A stretch of 64,000 nucleotides of DNA, from NCBI GenBank assembly GCA_003056145.1, contig LSNL01000001.1:62001-126000 (forward strand), written 5' to 3'. Position 1 is the stretch's first letter. Each line of letters opens with the position of its first letter. This document shows positions 25,360 to 33,900 of this stretch, one piece after another. The position numbers and the translations under genes were made by a program. The notes beneath the pieces are model-generated. The model was not told the origin of the DNA. It was given only the letters and a program-made list of their open reading frames with translations, and made no database searches. The DNA comes from Parcubacteria group bacterium M10-OD1-1. Its GTDB lineage: Bacteria > Patescibacteria > Paceibacteria > Moranbacterales > UBA2206.

Positions 25360-27816
25360 TTAAAGTGCTGTGCTGGCAGAAACCTTATCTCCTTTTTGTG
25401 GTTTCATAACGCGTACTCCTTGAGTTGCTCGACCGAGAACAGAGACACTTTTTAAGGGGATACGAATTATTTGCCCTTTTTCTGAGGTTAAAATTAAATC
25501 TTCTTCTAATTTGTCGATATTAATAATACTAGCACCAATTAATTTTCCAGTTCTGGCTGTTAAGGAGGCAGTTTTAATTCCGCTTCCTCCTCTTTTCTGA
25601 ATTTTGTAAGCTTTTAAGTTAGTTCTTTTGCCATACCCATTCTCAGAAATAACTAATAATTGATTGCCTTCTTGTTTTTTTAATACAACATCCATACTAA
25701 TTACCTGATCATCTTTTTTTAATTTAATACTACGAACTCCAGCAGCTGATCTCCCCATAGAGCGTACGTCACTTTCCTTAAAGCGAATAGCTTGACCATT
25801 TTTAGTAGAAATCATTACTTCATCAGTGCCAGTTGTTGTATTAACCCAACGAAGAGCATCACCTTTTTCAATTTTAATGGCTATAAGTCCAGAACGACGA
25901 ACATTATTAAATTCTTCAATGGTTGTTTTTTTAATAGTTCCCATTTCAGTGGTCATAATAAGATATTTACAAATATCCTTTTTATTAAAAGCAACAATGG
26001 CTGTTATATTTTCTTCTTGTGAGAGGGAAAGAAAATTAATAATAGATTGTCCTTTGGCGGTGCGAGATGATTCAGGTATTTCATAAGCCTTAGTCTGAAA
26101 AACTTTCCCTGTATTAGTAAAGAATAACATATTATCATGAGACATAACGCTTAAAACTTTTTGAATAACGTCACCCTCTCTAGTGGTGGCTCCAATAACA
26201 CCTTTTCCTCCGCGTTTTTGAACTTTATAAACTGATGGATTCATTCTTTTAATGTAATCATCTTTAGAAATAGTAATGATAGCTTCTACATTAGGAATAA
26301 GATCTTCTTGTCTGAATTCTCCAATTCCAGATTTTATTACTTTAGTTTTTCTTTCATCTCCATACTTTTCTTTAATTCTTAAAAGTTCATCTTTAACAAT
26401 TTTAAGAATTTTTGTTGGGCTTTTGAGAATTTCTTTTAATTGAGCGATTAGTTTTAGTTTTTCTTTTAATTCATCTTCTATTTTTTTTCTTTCTAATCCA
26501 GCTAATGTTTGCAAACGCATTTCTAAGATAGCTGAGGTTTGCGCTTCTGATAATTTAAATTTTTTCATTAAATTAACATAAGCTACTTCTTTAGTAGGAG
26601 ATTTTTTAATAGTTTCTATAACTTCATCAATATGATCTAAAGCTTTTTTTAATCCTTCTAAAATATGGGCTCTGTCTAAGGCTTTTTGTAAATCAAATTT
26701 AGTTCTTCTTGTGATGACAATTTTTCGATGAGCAATATATTCTTCTAAAACTGATTTTAAATTCATTACTTGAGGTGCAATGCCATCGATTAAAGCTAAC
26801 ATATTAACTCCAAAATTCTTTTGCAAATCAGTTAAAGAATAAAGTTTATTAAGAACTTTTTGAGGATAAGCGTCTTTTTTAAGATCAATAACAACACGAA
26901 CACCATCTTTATCAGACTCGTCTCGAAGATTTTTAATGCCAAAGATTTTTCCATTAATCACTAAATCAGCTAATTTCTCTAGTAGTGCAGCTTTATTAGT
27001 AGCGTAAGTCATTTCAGTAACTATTATTTGGAAGGTGCCAGTTTTAGTCTCAATGATATCGACTTTTCCTCGAGTAACAATTTTACCTCGTCCAGTTTTG
27101 TAGGCTTCTAAAATATCTTTTTTATTATAGATAATTCCTCCAGTTGGAAAATCAGGTCCTTGAATAAATTTCATTAAGTCTTCAATAGTAGCTTGAGGAT
27201 TATCAATAAGGTGATTAACTCCGTCAATAACTTCAGAAATATTATGAGGAGGAATATTAGTAGCCATTCCAACGGCAATACCCATAGAACCATTAAGCAG
27301 TAATTGAGGAAGTCCAGCCGGAAGAACGGTCGGTTCCTTATGTTGTCCGTCAAAGTTTGGAATAAAATCAACAGTATCTTTTTCAATATCTTGAAGCATC
27401 TCTTCGGCGATAGCAGAAAGCTTAGCTTCAGTATAACGGTAAGCAGCTGCACTATCACCGTCCATAGACCCGAAGTTTCCTTGTCCTTTAACAAGCGGGT
27501 AACGAAGAGAAAAATATTGGGCCATTCTAACCATAGATTCATAAACAGCACTATCTCCGTGAGGGTGGTATTTTCCAAGAACTTCACCAACTACGGTAGC
27601 AGATTTTCGAAATTTAGAATTAGCTCGTAGCCCAGAGCTCCACATAGAGTAAAGAATTCTTCGGTGGACTGGTTTTAACCCATCACGAACATCAGGAAGA
27701 GCTCGAGATACAATTACGCTCATAGCATAATCTAAATAAGATTGTTGTATTTCAGCGGTAATTTCTTGACCTTGAATATGTTCTAACTCAAGCTTGTTTT
27801 CTGTTTTTCTAGTCAT
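25360..27816 (-). CDS. gyrA: DNA gyrase subunit A
   Basis: 818 aa. N-terminal SYLDYAMSVIVSRALPDVRDGLKPVHRRIL, the catalytic tyrosine in AAAYRYTEAKLS (Tyr128), and a C-terminal beta-pinwheel with repeated GxG turns. The GyrA box QKRGGKG is present in YKVQKRGGKGVIG, which marks gyrase rather than topoisomerase IV. The quinolone-determining region reads HPHGDSAVYE (Ser89, Glu93), the usual sensitive-type pair in Gram-positives. With GyrB it introduces negative supercoils. gyrB is not in this window. Confidence 0.96.
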   Translation of the reverse strand: MTRKTENKLELEHIQGQEITAEIQQSYLDYAMSVIVSRALPDVRDGLKPVHRRILYSMWSSGLRANSKFRKSATVVGEVLGKYHPHGDSAVYESMVRMAQYFSLRYPLVKGQGNFGSMDGDSAAAYRYTEAKLSAIAEEMLQDIEKDTVDFIPNFDGQHKEPTVLPAGLPQLLLNGSMGIAVGMATNIPPHNISEVIDGVNHLIDNPQATIEDLMKFIQGPDFPTGGIIYNKKDILEAYKTGRGKIVTRGKVDIIETKTGTFQIIVTEMTYATNKAALLEKLADLVINGKIFGIKNLRDESDKDGVRVVIDLKKDAYPQKVLNKLYSLTDLQKNFGVNMLALIDGIAPQVMNLKSVLEEYIAHRKIVITRRTKFDLQKALDRAHILEGLKKALDHIDEVIETIKKSPTKEVAYVNLMKKFKLSEAQTSAILEMRLQTLAGLERKKIEDELKEKLKLIAQLKEILKSPTKILKIVKDELLRIKEKYGDERKTKVIKSGIGEFRQEDLIPNVEAIITISKDDYIKRMNPSVYKVQKRGGKGVIGATTREGDVIQKVLSVMSHDNMLFFTNTGKVFQTKAYEIPESSRTAKGQSIINFLSLSQEENITAIVAFNKKDICKYLIMTTEMGTIKKTTIEEFNNVRRSGLIAIKIEKGDALRWVNTTTGTDEVMISTKNGQAIRFKESDVRSMGRSAAGVRSIKLKKDDQVISMDVVLKKQEGNQLLVISENGYGKRTNLKAYKIQKRGGSGIKTASLTARTGKLIGASIINIDKLEEDLILTSEKGQIIRIPLKSVSVLGRATQGVRVMKPQKGDKVSASTAL

Positions 27817-27856
27817 ATTTTTAATTTGAAATTTAAAGTTTTATTGTTTAATTCTT

Positions 27857-28165
27857 TTATTGGGAATCTAAATTAGTGATTTTATCAGCATTAGATTGAT
27901 TAGGTAAGGGCTTGCTTTTTAAACTTTGATTGATTTCTTGAGTAGTTTTTAAAATTGATTTTTTCTGTTGCTGGAATTCATTAATAATGGACTGTTGATT
28001 AGCAGAGGAAGGAATAACTTTTAATTGAGCTTTTTGATTAAGTAGAGAAAAAACCCAAATAAAAATAATAAAAAACATAGAAATTATAGTCGTTATCCAA
28101 ACGTAACGCAAACGAATATTCTCCGGTTTTCTTCTGATTTCTTCAATTTTATTATAAATGCCCAT
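27857..28165 (-). CDS. Single-pass membrane protein of unknown function
   Basis: 102 aa. A basic N-terminus (KIEEIRRKPENIRLR) precedes one helix at about 21-42. The outside tail is polar, Gln/Asn/Ser-rich and possibly coiled (QQSIINEFQQQKKSILKTTQEINQSLKS). No known family is recognised. It lies 40 bases upstream of gyrA on the same strand and 76 bases downstream of an MBL-fold gene, so it may share their transcript. The topology (positive inside) is inferred. Confidence 0.65.
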   Translation of the reverse strand: MGIYNKIEEIRRKPENIRLRYVWITTIISMFFIIFIWVFSLLNQKAQLKVIPSSANQQSIINEFQQQKKSILKTTQEINQSLKSKPLPNQSNADKITNLDSQ

Positions 28166-28241
28166 ATATAAAATATATTTCTTGGTGTAATATGCATTGC
28201 TAGAATAATTTTACAAAGAAATATAGTTTATAAAGTAGGAC

Positions 28242-28901
28242 TTATTCAACGCTCATTAAAATAATTTCCATATTTTTATCAGCTAAATCTTTCTTTTTAA
28301 GATTAATTTTAGAAACTTTTTCGGTCGGACAATTACCAATTTCGTTACAAAAGGTTTTTTCGTCTTCGATATCTAAAGAAGTTTCTTTTAATTTGAAATG
28401 AATAGGGATAATAATCTTTGGTTCTATTTTTTTAATAATTTCAACTGCTTTTTTGCCATCAATAGTATATTTTCCTCCAATAGGGATCATCAAAATATCT
28501 ACACCATTAATTTCTTCTAATTGTTTTTCGTTTAAATCATCACCCAAATCCCCTAGATGACAAATATGAATATCCTCTGATTCTAAAAGATAGATAGTAT
28601 TTAACCCTCGTTCTTGTCCTTTTTTGTTGTCATGAAAAGAGCTAATTCCAATAATATTGACATCCTTTATACTATATTCACCAGGAATATCAATAATACG
28701 AGGAGAACCTTTAATAGCGGAAATATTATTGTGATCAGAATGATCATGAGAAACTAAAACTAAATCTGCTTGTCCTTGAGGCGGTCTAAGCCCAATTGAT
28801 TTACTAAAAGGATCCATAAAAATAACAATATCTTCTTTTCCACGCCCAGCGGGTTTAGTAGTTATTTTAAAACAGGAATGTCCGTAATATTGTATATTCA
28901 T
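28242..28901 (-). CDS. MBL-fold metal-dependent hydrolase (UPF0173/YtkL-like)
   Basis: 219 aa. Starts MNIQYYGHSCFKI, has the SHDHSDHNN metal motif (HxHxDH type), then HLGDLG and a final IPIHFK, so the zinc ligands of the metallo-beta-lactamase fold are all visible. Relatives are annotated as L-ascorbate-6-phosphate lactonase-like or UPF0173, but the physiological substrate is generally unknown. A very stable hairpin separates it from mscS upstream. Confidence 0.85.
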   Translation of the reverse strand: MNIQYYGHSCFKITTKPAGRGKEDIVIFMDPFSKSIGLRPPQGQADLVLVSHDHSDHNNISAIKGSPRIIDIPGEYSIKDVNIIGISSFHDNKKGQERGLNTIYLLESEDIHICHLGDLGDDLNEKQLEEINGVDILMIPIGGKYTIDGKKAVEIIKKIEPKIIIPIHFKLKETSLDIEDEKTFCNEIGNCPTEKVSKINLKKKDLADKNMEIILMSVE

Positions 28902-28945
28902 TTTTGTAAAAGCTAAATTAGTTAAGTTAATTGAAAATTTTTAGA

Positions 28946-28987
28946 AAGATAAGATTATTGGAAATAAATTTCCAATAATCTTATCTT
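28946..28987. terminator. Perfect 19-bp hairpin between mscS and the MBL gene
   Basis: AAGATAAGATTATTGGAAA (28946-28964) pairs fully with 28969-28987 around the 4-base loop TAAA. It lies downstream of mscS on the minus strand. The T run after it is weak, so it may be a terminator, an RNA-stability element or a protein site. Confidence 0.55.
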
Positions 28988-29029
28988 AGCACTAAGGAGA
29001 GAGGTTGTCGAGAAGAAGCGAGCTAAGAA

Positions 29030-30103
29030 TTAATTAGATTTCCCCATATAAACAACCTGAGTTGGGTAGGCAAATTTAATATCTTGTTCGCTAAAGGCTT
29101 CAAAGATCTTTAAATTTATTGCTTGTTGGATGTCCATATATTTATTATAGTCAGAGCTTAAAACAAAATAAACTATCTCAAAATTTAAGCTAAAATCGCC
29201 ATAATCCTTAAAATGAGCTCGGTCAAATTTAGTATCAGAAAGTTCTTGAATGATATTTTTTATAATTACAGGAATTTTTCTGAGCTTATCAGCACTGGTT
29301 TCATAAACTACTCCTAAAGAAAAGACTACTCTTCTTTGTTCCATTGAGCCATAATTATTGATACGACTTTCGGTTAGTTCTCTATTAGAAACAACTAATT
29401 CTTGTCCTTGAAGAGTTTTTAAGCGAGTGCTTTTAATGCCAATTTTTTCTACGGTTCCCATATCTGAGCCAACGATAATAAAGTCGCCACTTTTGAAAGG
29501 TTTATCAACGAAAATTGAGAAGGAAGCAAATATATCTCCTAAAATATTTTGAAGAGCTAAGGCAATAGCAACGCCTCCAACGCCTAAGCCAGCAATAAGG
29601 GAGGTAACATTAACCCCTAAGTTAGATAAAATAAGAATAAAACCTAAAGCCCAAAGAGAAATTTTTATTAATTGAGCGATTAATTTAATAGCGGCTTCTT
29701 TGTCGTTGTTATTTTCTTTAGGATTAAGAAGTTTCTTTTTAACAGCAAAATCTATTATTTTCTGTAAAGATAAAATAACTTGAAGGGCTAGAGCAATAAT
29801 CAAAAGTCCGAAAATAACCCTATGAATAAGAGGAGAAAGAGTTAAGATACTAGAAGAAAGATAAATGGCAATAAAGAAAAAGAAAGAAGGCTTAACATTG
29901 CCTAAAATATGAACAATAAAATCATCTATATCAGTTTTTGTTTTCTTAGATAGTTTTTCTAATTCTTTTAAGGTAGCCATTAGAACAAGCTTAAAGATAA
30001 TCAGAAGAATAAAAAAGGTTAAAATAGCTATTAAATAGTCAGTTCCTTTATTTCCCCAAATTTCAAAATGTTTAAGCAGTTGAAAGATTTTTAAAATAGA
30101 CAT
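29030..30103 (-). CDS. Small-conductance mechanosensitive channel (MscS family)
   Basis: 357 aa. Three to four hydrophobic N-terminal helices lead into the MscS pore-lining signature VGGVAIALALQNILGDIFASFSIFVDKPFKSGDFI. The beta domain (GTVEKIGIKSTRLKTLQGQELVVSNRELTESRINNYG) follows with a final alpha/beta vestibule. The channel releases solutes on hypo-osmotic shock. The family is certain; whether it is the main channel is not shown. Confidence 0.93.
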   Translation of the reverse strand: MSILKIFQLLKHFEIWGNKGTDYLIAILTFFILLIIFKLVLMATLKELEKLSKKTKTDIDDFIVHILGNVKPSFFFFIAIYLSSSILTLSPLIHRVIFGLLIIALALQVILSLQKIIDFAVKKKLLNPKENNNDKEAAIKLIAQLIKISLWALGFILILSNLGVNVTSLIAGLGVGGVAIALALQNILGDIFASFSIFVDKPFKSGDFIIVGSDMGTVEKIGIKSTRLKTLQGQELVVSNRELTESRINNYGSMEQRRVVFSLGVVYETSADKLRKIPVIIKNIIQELSDTKFDRAHFKDYGDFSLNFEIVYFVLSSDYNKYMDIQQAINLKIFEAFSEQDIKFAYPTQVVYMGKSN

Positions 30104-30175
30104 TGATAAAAAGTTAATATTTAGTAAATTAAATCAGGATGAGCTATAAAAATATTTTAGCACAGAACAGAGGAC

Positions 30176-30204
30176 TTGCCAAAAAGATATGTTTGCTATA
30201 TAAT
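30176..30204 (+). promoter_or_regulatory. rpsA promoter with DnaA box in the leader
   Basis: TTGCCA (30176-30181), 17-base spacer, TATAAT (30199-30204), followed by a leader of about 185 bases before rpsA. A perfect DnaA box TTATCCACA lies in this leader at 30317-30325. Nothing else is recognised in the 292-base spacer. Confidence 0.6.
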
Positions 30205-30395
30205 GGTTATTGTAATGAGGCTAATTATTAAGAAAATTGAATAAAGGATGATTTAATCCTATGTTGATAACTTCTTAATAATTCCCATACAGGGGATTTT
30301 TTAGGTTATAACCCTTTTATCCACAAGAAAAAGATACTAAAAGAAGCATTTTTAACTATTTAATACGATTTAATGCTGATCGTAAATAAAATTAT

Positions 30396-31646
30396 ATGAC
30401 AAATATTTTAGACAAATTAGCAACAGAAGTTGATAAAATTACGGGAGAAAAAAAGACTAATTCTTTGGTAGTTAAGAAAAGTTCTTCTAGAAAAGAAGAG
30501 AATAATTCAGTAATGGAAGAATTAATGCAGGAAAAGGTTTTTCAGTTTCCTCAAATTGGAGATACAGTAGAAGGTGAAGTTATCGATGTTTCTTCTAATG
30601 AAATTTACTTAGATTTAACTCCTTTTGGAACAGGTGTTGTTTTGGGGAAAGAAATTAAAGATGGATTAGGTACTGGAAAATTAAAAATAGGTGATAAAGC
30701 TATTGCGACCATAACTGATTTAGAAAATGAGGATGGCTATATTGAACTTTCTATTAGAGAAGCTTCTTACGAAAAAGCTTGGGATAATATTGAAAGTAAA
30801 AAGGATACTCAAGATAAAGTAGAGATTAAAGTCCTTAGCGCTAATAAGGGAGGTCTATTAGTAGAAGTTAATGGTATTTCAGGATTTTTGCCTGTTTCTC
30901 AGCTTTCCAGTAAGAATTATCCAAGAGTAGAAGATGGAGATAAAAATAAAATTCTCAATTTACTTAAAAAACTAGTTGGTCAAGAATTAGAAGTACGAAT
31001 AATTGATGCTGATCGAGAAACAGAGAAATTGATCGTAAGTGAAAAAGCTGCTCAAAGCGAGAGAGATAAGGAAATCATTTCTTCTCTTAAAGTTGGCGAT
31101 GTTATTGAGGGAGAAGCTAGTGGAGTGGTTGACTTTGGAGCTTTTGTAAAGTTCTCTTTAAATACAGAAGATGGAAAAGACGAAAGAAAACTAGAAGGAT
31201 TGGTTCATATTTCAGAATTAGCTTGGCAGCTTATTGAAGATCCACGAAGCATTATTAAGGTAGGTGATAAAGTTAAAGCTAAAATTATTGGTATTGATAA
31301 TGATAAGATTTCTCTTTCTATTCGAGCACTTTTGACTGATCCATGGTCTAAGATTGATAAAAAATATAAAATAGGAGATATTGTTAAGGGAACAGTTAAT
31401 AAAATCAATCATTTCGGAGCCTTCGTTTATTTAGATCAGGATATTCATGGCTTAGCTCATATCAGTGAAATGTCAGAGGCCTTTCCGGGGAAGAACTTAG
31501 AGGAAATTATAAAAATTGGAGAAATCTATAATTGGAGAATTCTTTCTATAGAAGCTAAGAACCATAGAATGGGATTAGTTTTAGCGACTAAGAAAGAAGA
31601 AACTCAAGCAGAAAATAAAGGAAAAACTACTCAAGAAGAAAAATAA
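30396..31646 (+). CDS. rpsA: Ribosomal protein bS1 (four S1 domains)
   Basis: 416 aa with four S1 repeats at about 48-120, 135-210, 220-305 and 315-390. Each has the G-D-x-V/A-x-G-x-V and FGAFV patterns (VVDFGAFVKF, INHFGAFVYL). E. coli S1 has six domains; four is common in reduced or Gram-positive-like forms. It captures mRNA for translation, which matters where Shine-Dalgarno signals are weak, as here. The acidic C-terminal tail (EETQAENKGKTTQEEK) is probably disordered. Confidence 0.93.
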   Translation: MTNILDKLATEVDKITGEKKTNSLVVKKSSSRKEENNSVMEELMQEKVFQFPQIGDTVEGEVIDVSSNEIYLDLTPFGTGVVLGKEIKDGLGTGKLKIGDKAIATITDLENEDGYIELSIREASYEKAWDNIESKKDTQDKVEIKVLSANKGGLLVEVNGISGFLPVSQLSSKNYPRVEDGDKNKILNLLKKLVGQELEVRIIDADRETEKLIVSEKAAQSERDKEIISSLKVGDVIEGEASGVVDFGAFVKFSLNTEDGKDERKLEGLVHISELAWQLIEDPRSIIKVGDKVKAKIIGIDNDKISLSIRALLTDPWSKIDKKYKIGDIVKGTVNKINHFGAFVYLDQDIHGLAHISEMSEAFPGKNLEEIIKIGEIYNWRILSIEAKNHRMGLVLATKKEETQAENKGKTTQEEK

Positions 31647-31722
31647 ATTGAGGAAAAAATAGAAAAAACAGACAAACTTAGCAATAAAGAAAAGGATGTT
31701 AGAATAAAATTTGGAAATTAAA

Positions 31723-31749
31723 AAGCTGAAAATGGAAAATTTTCAGCTT
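31723..31749. terminator. Intrinsic terminator between rpsA and a convergent small gene
   Basis: 11-bp stem AAGCTGAAAAT/ATTTTCAGCTT (31723-31733 with 31739-31749), 5-base loop. On the minus strand it is followed by TTTTTAATTT, so it mainly ends the gene at 31804-32136. Confidence 0.72.
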
Positions 31750-31803
31750 AAGAAGTTTAAAAACAAATAAAATAAAAATAGGTTAAATTTTAAAAAGTTA
31801 AGT

Positions 31804-32136
31804 TTAATTAAAATTTTTAGCTTGTTTTTTAGAAATAACATTAGCAATAGATTTGATAAGGAACTTGTCATAACCAGTTTTCTTGGAAAGATTAAGAATA
31901 GAGTTTTCGGAAATTCCTGTAAAACATTTTTCAATGTTCATAAGAGAGGTTATCTTTTGGGCTAATTCAGTATTGTCTTCAACTTCTTGCTTGGCTTTAG
32001 CTACAACTTTTTGTTGATTTTCAGTTAGGCTGGTAGCAAAAGTTTCTAGTTTCTTTTCTAATTGAGCTACTCGCTTTTCTGGTTCCGATAGTCCTCTAAG
32101 AGCATTGAGAGCTCCATTTTCAATTCCTTTTCCCAT
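31804..32136 (-). CDS. Small helical protein of unknown function
   Basis: 110 aa, no membrane segment. The first half (LSEPEKRVAQLEKKLETFATSLTENQQKVVAKAKQEVED) has coiled-coil character; the second half is a short helical segment ending in a basic KKQAKNF. I recognise no family. It stands alone between convergent rpsA and a divergent CMP kinase, with its own terminator. A real gene is supported by that terminator and by ordinary composition. Confidence 0.65.
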   Translation of the reverse strand: MGKGIENGALNALRGLSEPEKRVAQLEKKLETFATSLTENQQKVVAKAKQEVEDNTELAQKITSLMNIEKCFTGISENSILNLSKKTGYDKFLIKSIANVISKKQAKNFN

Positions 32137-32228
32137 AATTTTAAAATTATTATTTTATACAGTATAACAGAAAAAATAAAAAAATAAAAGTTTGTAATTA
32201 AAACAGCAATAAATTAAAGGGAAATAAT

Positions 32229-32786
32229 ATGATTATTACAATTACTGGTGATCCTGGTTCAGGAAAAAGTACAATCGGGAAAAAACTAGCTCAAAAATTA
32301 AATTATCAACATTATTATATTGGTCAAATCCGCCGAGATACAGCTAGGAAAATGGGAATGACCTTAGCTGAATATAATAAATATGGCGAAACTCATCCAG
32401 AAACAGACTCAAGAGTTGATGAATATCAAAAAAAATTAGGGCAAGAGAAGGATAATTTTGTTATTGAAGGAAGGACGAGTTGGTTTTTAATTCCCCAATC
32501 ACTAAAATTATATATTGCAGTTAATTCTTTAGAGGGAGCCAAAAGGGTTTTTAAAGAATTACAACTAGATAATCAACGCAACGAAGATAATAATTTGAAA
32601 ACAGTGGAAGCAGTTTTAATTAGTCATAAAAAGAGAGAAGAAAGCGATAAACTACGTTATCAAAAATATTATCAAAAAGATTGCGCAGATAAAAATAATT
32701 TCGATTTAGTTATTGATACGACCGAGCTAACACCGGAAGAAGCTTTTGCAAAAGTTTGGGAATTTATAAAGAGACTAAAATTTTAG
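32229..32786 (+). CDS. Cytidylate kinase-like P-loop kinase (archaeal-type CMK)
   Basis: 185 aa. Walker A GDPGSGKS at residues 7-14, followed by IGKKLAQKLNYQHYYIGQIRRDTARKMGMTLAEYN, which resembles the short archaeal-type CMP kinase (cytidylate kinase-like family) rather than bacterial Cmk. It then has DNFVIEGRTSWF and the lid KKREESDKLRYQKYY. It should phosphorylate CMP/dCMP or a related nucleotide. tilS follows after 58 bases. Confidence 0.82.
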   Translation: MIITITGDPGSGKSTIGKKLAQKLNYQHYYIGQIRRDTARKMGMTLAEYNKYGETHPETDSRVDEYQKKLGQEKDNFVIEGRTSWFLIPQSLKLYIAVNSLEGAKRVFKELQLDNQRNEDNNLKTVEAVLISHKKREESDKLRYQKYYQKDCADKNNFDLVIDTTELTPEEAFAKVWEFIKRLKF

Positions 32787-32844
32787 GAGGAAACAAACTA
32801 AAGCTATTTTAGTTATAGAAATAATAGCTCAAAGCTGAATTCTT

Positions 32845-33828
32845 ATGAATAAAATAATTAAAAAAGTTCAGAATTTTTCTTTTCAATATGACCTTTTTCG
32901 AGAAAAGGATAAAATTATTATAGCTGTTTCTGGTGGTCCTGATAGTGTTTGTCTTCTGGATATTTTTTTTCAACTTCAAAAAAAATATAAATTAGAATTG
33001 ATAGTTGCTCATATCAATTATTCTTTGCGAGGAGAAGACAGTCAAAAGGATGAGGCGTTAGTTGTTCAATTAGCTAAAAAATATCGGTTAAAAATTGAAA
33101 TTTTACGCCCTTTGATTAAAAAAACGAGTCATTCAGAAAACTATTTACGAGAAATTCGTTATGATTTTTTTGAAAAAATAAGAAAAGAAAACAAGTTTAA
33201 TAAAGTAGCAGTGGCTCATAATTTAGATGATCAAGCAGAAACTTTTTTGATGCGGACTATTCGGGGAGCTGGGTTATTAGGTCTTTCAGCGATGCAATTT
33301 AAAAATAAATATTTAATCAGACCATTATTAGGTATAGAAAGAAAAGAAATCGTAGAATATTTAAAAGAACATCATTTAAAATGGAGGATTGATAAAACAA
33401 ACCTGGAGTCAGTTTTTTTGAGAAATAAAATTAGAAATAAATTGATACCTTTATTAGAAGAAAATTTTAATCCTCAGATTAAGAAAACAATTTTTCAAGC
33501 TACTAGATCTATTGCAGGAGATTATTCCTTCATAAACAAAAAAGCAGAAGAAGTTTTTCAAAAAAACCATTCTTTTGAAATTGAAAAATTAAGGAAATTG
33601 CCAGGGGCTTTGTTAAAAAGAATTATTTTAAAATTAATTGAAAAAGAAAAAGGTTCATTGCAAAATGTAGAATATGCCCAAATTGAAGAAATTATAAAAA
33701 TTATTAAGAGTACTAAAAATAAATCTCAAGTTATGCTATTATTAGGTTTGAGAATCAGAAGAAAAAATGGTAAACTAACGATAGAAAAAATAAGAGCTAA
33801 AAAAGTTGATAAAAATAAGGAAAATTAA
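32845..33828 (+). CDS. tilS: tRNA(Ile)-lysidine synthase TilS
   Basis: 327 aa. The PP-loop SGGPDS is at residues 29-34. The family signature HNLDDQAETFLMRTIRGAGLLGLSAM and the following RPLLGIERKEIVEYL are intact. It adds lysine to C34 of tRNA-Ile(CAU), changing it from AUG to AUA reading. The long C-terminal domain of E. coli TilS is absent, as in other short TilS proteins. A candidate substrate tRNA lies at 37067-37138. Confidence 0.94.
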   Translation: MNKIIKKVQNFSFQYDLFREKDKIIIAVSGGPDSVCLLDIFFQLQKKYKLELIVAHINYSLRGEDSQKDEALVVQLAKKYRLKIEILRPLIKKTSHSENYLREIRYDFFEKIRKENKFNKVAVAHNLDDQAETFLMRTIRGAGLLGLSAMQFKNKYLIRPLLGIERKEIVEYLKEHHLKWRIDKTNLESVFLRNKIRNKLIPLLEENFNPQIKKTIFQATRSIAGDYSFINKKAEEVFQKNHSFEIEKLRKLPGALLKRIILKLIEKEKGSLQNVEYAQIEEIIKIIKSTKNKSQVMLLLGLRIRRKNGKLTIEKIRAKKVDKNKEN

Positions 33829-33900
33829 CTTTAAAAAATCTAAATTTATAAATTAATTATTAGCTGTTTTGCGATTAAGTATAGAAGCTATGCTTAATTC

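Noticed and set aside
25792..26086. Plus-strand frames inside gyrA, and similar ones at 27174-27630
   Set aside because: Shadows of gyrA with no family match or start signals.
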